64,000 nucleotides of DNA from Bacillota bacterium (GTDB lineage: Bacteria; Bacillota; Clostridia; Oscillospirales; Ruminococcaceae). The notes under the pieces are model-generated. The model did not search any database. It saw nothing but the letters and a program-made list of their open reading frames with translations, and was not told where the DNA came from. Location: NCBI GenBank assembly GCA_023418925.1, contig JAEZYS010000005.1:47370-111369 (forward strand), given 5' to 3'. Below are positions 63,006 to 64,000 of the stretch, in pieces. Each line of letters starts with the position of its first letter. Positions within the stretch are counted from its first letter, which is position 1. The position numbers were made by a program, and so were the translations under genes.

Positions 63006-63048
63006 AAAGTCGGCAAATGAGGACGTGGTCCAGTATAAGCCGACTTTA
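63006..63048 (-). terminator. Terminator after sigK
   Basis: AAAGTCGGC and GCCGACTTT close a loop that itself has GGAC/GTCC pairing; TGTTTTTC follows on the minus strand. Confidence 0.82.
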
Positions 63049-63061
63049 AAATATCGAGTGT

Positions 63062-63766
63062 TCAATTATTTACAAGAGGTGTCCGGTCATATTTCTTTCT
63101 AAGTGTCTGGAGTGCTTTTTTTTCAATTCTTGAAACATATGATCTTGAAATATTAAGCTTTTTTGCAACTTCTCTCTGTGTAAGGGGCTTATGTCCGAGA
63201 AGACCGTATCTCTGTATTATGATTTCAAGTTCACGCTTGTCAAGACATTCATAAATAAAGTCATAAAGCTGCCTGGACTTAATTCGAATATCAATCTGAT
63301 CAACAAGGTCATCATCCGTTGTGATAATATCCATAAGCGTTAGTTGATTTCCATCCTTATCAGTATCTATCGGTTCATCAATATAAATATCACCTGCAGA
63401 CTTCTTTGCAGAACGAAAGTGCATGAGAATTTCATTTTCAATGCATCTTGAGGCATAGGTTGCAAATCTTGTTCCCTTTGAATTGTCAAAGGAGGATACA
63501 GCCTTTATCAAGCCGATTGTTCCGATTGAAATAAGGTTTTCCTGATCCTTGGATGCTGAATAATACTTCTTGATTATATGTGCAACAAGACGCAGGTTGT
63601 GCTCAATAAGAAGGTTTTTAGCCTGCTTGTCACCTGTAGACATTCTTTCAAAATACTCATTCTCCTGCTTTTCGGTCAGAGGTTTCGGAAAAACCCCATT
63701 GTTTTCAAGATGAAGTGCAAAGAAAAGTAAATTATTGAGTGCAAGGTTTATGAGTTCGGTAAACAT
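63062..63766 (-). CDS. sigK: RNA polymerase sporulation sigma factor SigK
   Basis: Late mother-cell sigma factor. The 234 residues include a short pro-like N-terminus (MFTELINLALNNLLFFALHLENNGVFPKPL), region 2 (GDKQAKNLLIEHNLRLVAHIIKKYY and ENLISIGTIGLIKAVSSFD) and region 4 (LTQREVAKKLNISRSYVSRIEKKAL). The gene is continuous; there is no skin-type element at the usual position, in contrast to B. subtilis and Clostridioides difficile. The start at 63766 follows GGGGTGTG. A hairpin-plus-T terminator follows the stop. Confidence 0.94.
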   Translation of the reverse strand: MFTELINLALNNLLFFALHLENNGVFPKPLTEKQENEYFERMSTGDKQAKNLLIEHNLRLVAHIIKKYYSASKDQENLISIGTIGLIKAVSSFDNSKGTRFATYASRCIENEILMHFRSAKKSAGDIYIDEPIDTDKDGNQLTLMDIITTDDDLVDQIDIRIKSRQLYDFIYECLDKRELEIIIQRYGLLGHKPLTQREVAKKLNISRSYVSRIEKKALQTLRKKYDRTPLVNN

Positions 63767-64000
63767 TTTCACACCCCGTTTCATATAGGTACAGCATTAG
63801 TTGTATACTATATGTATGAAGATATGGAATTGTCCTATGCTTACAAATAGTTATAAAATAATCCTGTGCATAGAAATAATCCGCTCCCTGTCAAGTAGAC
63901 AGACTAAAAAACAAAAGAATATTTAGTATGTGAATTCCACCCTCTTGAGCAGCAGGGTGGAATTTTTCACGCCACATTGGCGTAATGAAATTCCATAGGT
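63767..64000. other. Region upstream of sigK with two stacked hairpins at the window edge
   Basis: Two hairpins lie together: AATTCCACCCT/AGGGTGGAATT (63933-63963) followed by TTTC on the plus strand, and GGAATTT/GAAATTCC with inner ACGCC/GGCGT (63959-63994). They share the bases GGAATT, so they cannot both be fully formed. No gene is supported here. Confidence 0.5.

Noticed and set aside
63816..63926. A 36-codon plus-strand ORF (MKIWNCPMLTN...) upstream of sigK
   Set aside because: No ribosome-binding site or promoter, low-complexity composition and no recognisable family; more likely chance in an intergenic region.

Overview
The window is a compact, AT-rich chromosomal segment with many TTG and GTG starts, strong AAGGAGG-type ribosome-binding sites and TTGACA/TATAAT promoters. 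It carries the sporulation genes spoIIR, spoVT, spoVG and an uninterrupted sigK, together with AddAB, RqcH, CdaA/CdaR and a T-box riboswitch. This points to an endospore-forming Firmicute of class Clostridia, most likely Ruminococcaceae/Oscillospiraceae-like. The family-level placement is inference.

Layout. 1-11.5 kb, minus strand: addA (its 3' end lies outside the window), addB, a 3-methyladenine glycosylase, rqcH, a flavodoxin-ferredoxin fusion, an RlmA-type methyltransferase, a NIF3 protein, trmK and a DUF1858 protein. 11.6-19.4 kb: a rhomboid-like membrane protein, a zinc-ribbon protein, a degenerate tRNA-like sequence, a SigH-like sigma factor, a MATE exporter, an orphan fumarase beta-type subunit, a DivIVA-like protein, SpoIIR, a DUF4097 protein and a DUF1540 peptide. 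19.6-30 kb, mostly plus: a dispersed 112-bp repeat, cca, tiny ORFs, pepF, spoVT, pyrG (minus), gtrA and a heterodimeric ABC exporter. 30-43 kb: a CPBP protease with a Q/N/Y-rich repeat coupled to lexA, then murC, spoVG, a Nudix hydrolase, yfhO, fabV, a D,D-carboxypeptidase, pheA, ispD and ispF.

The most unusual region is 43.3-49.35 kb. A class V aminotransferase (cysteine desulfurase-like) gene that follows a DUF3343 gene is split in two. A 4,864-bp insertion separates the halves. It carries a large serine recombinase, a small ORF just upstream of it that could be a directionality factor, and a divergent three-gene ABC-2 transporter operon. The operon has its own promoter, a 9-codon leader ORF and an intrinsic terminator ahead of its first gene, which looks like an attenuator. 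Removing exactly 4,864 bp would rejoin the two halves in frame into a protein of about 381 residues. This fits an excisable element of the skin/SP-beta type in a metabolic gene.

49.4-64 kb: the c-di-AMP synthase pair cdaA-cdaR, a COG2509 flavoprotein, trpB under a tryptophan (UGG) T-box, an MFS transporter with its own short leader ORF, a VOC protein and a purine salvage cluster. That cluster is xpt, a BMP-family lipoprotein and an ABC nucleoside importer; a compact hairpin with an asymmetric internal loop lies in the xpt leader, and a second copy of the 112-bp repeat lies inside the cluster. The window closes with sigK. No CRISPR array, rRNA or replication origin was seen.
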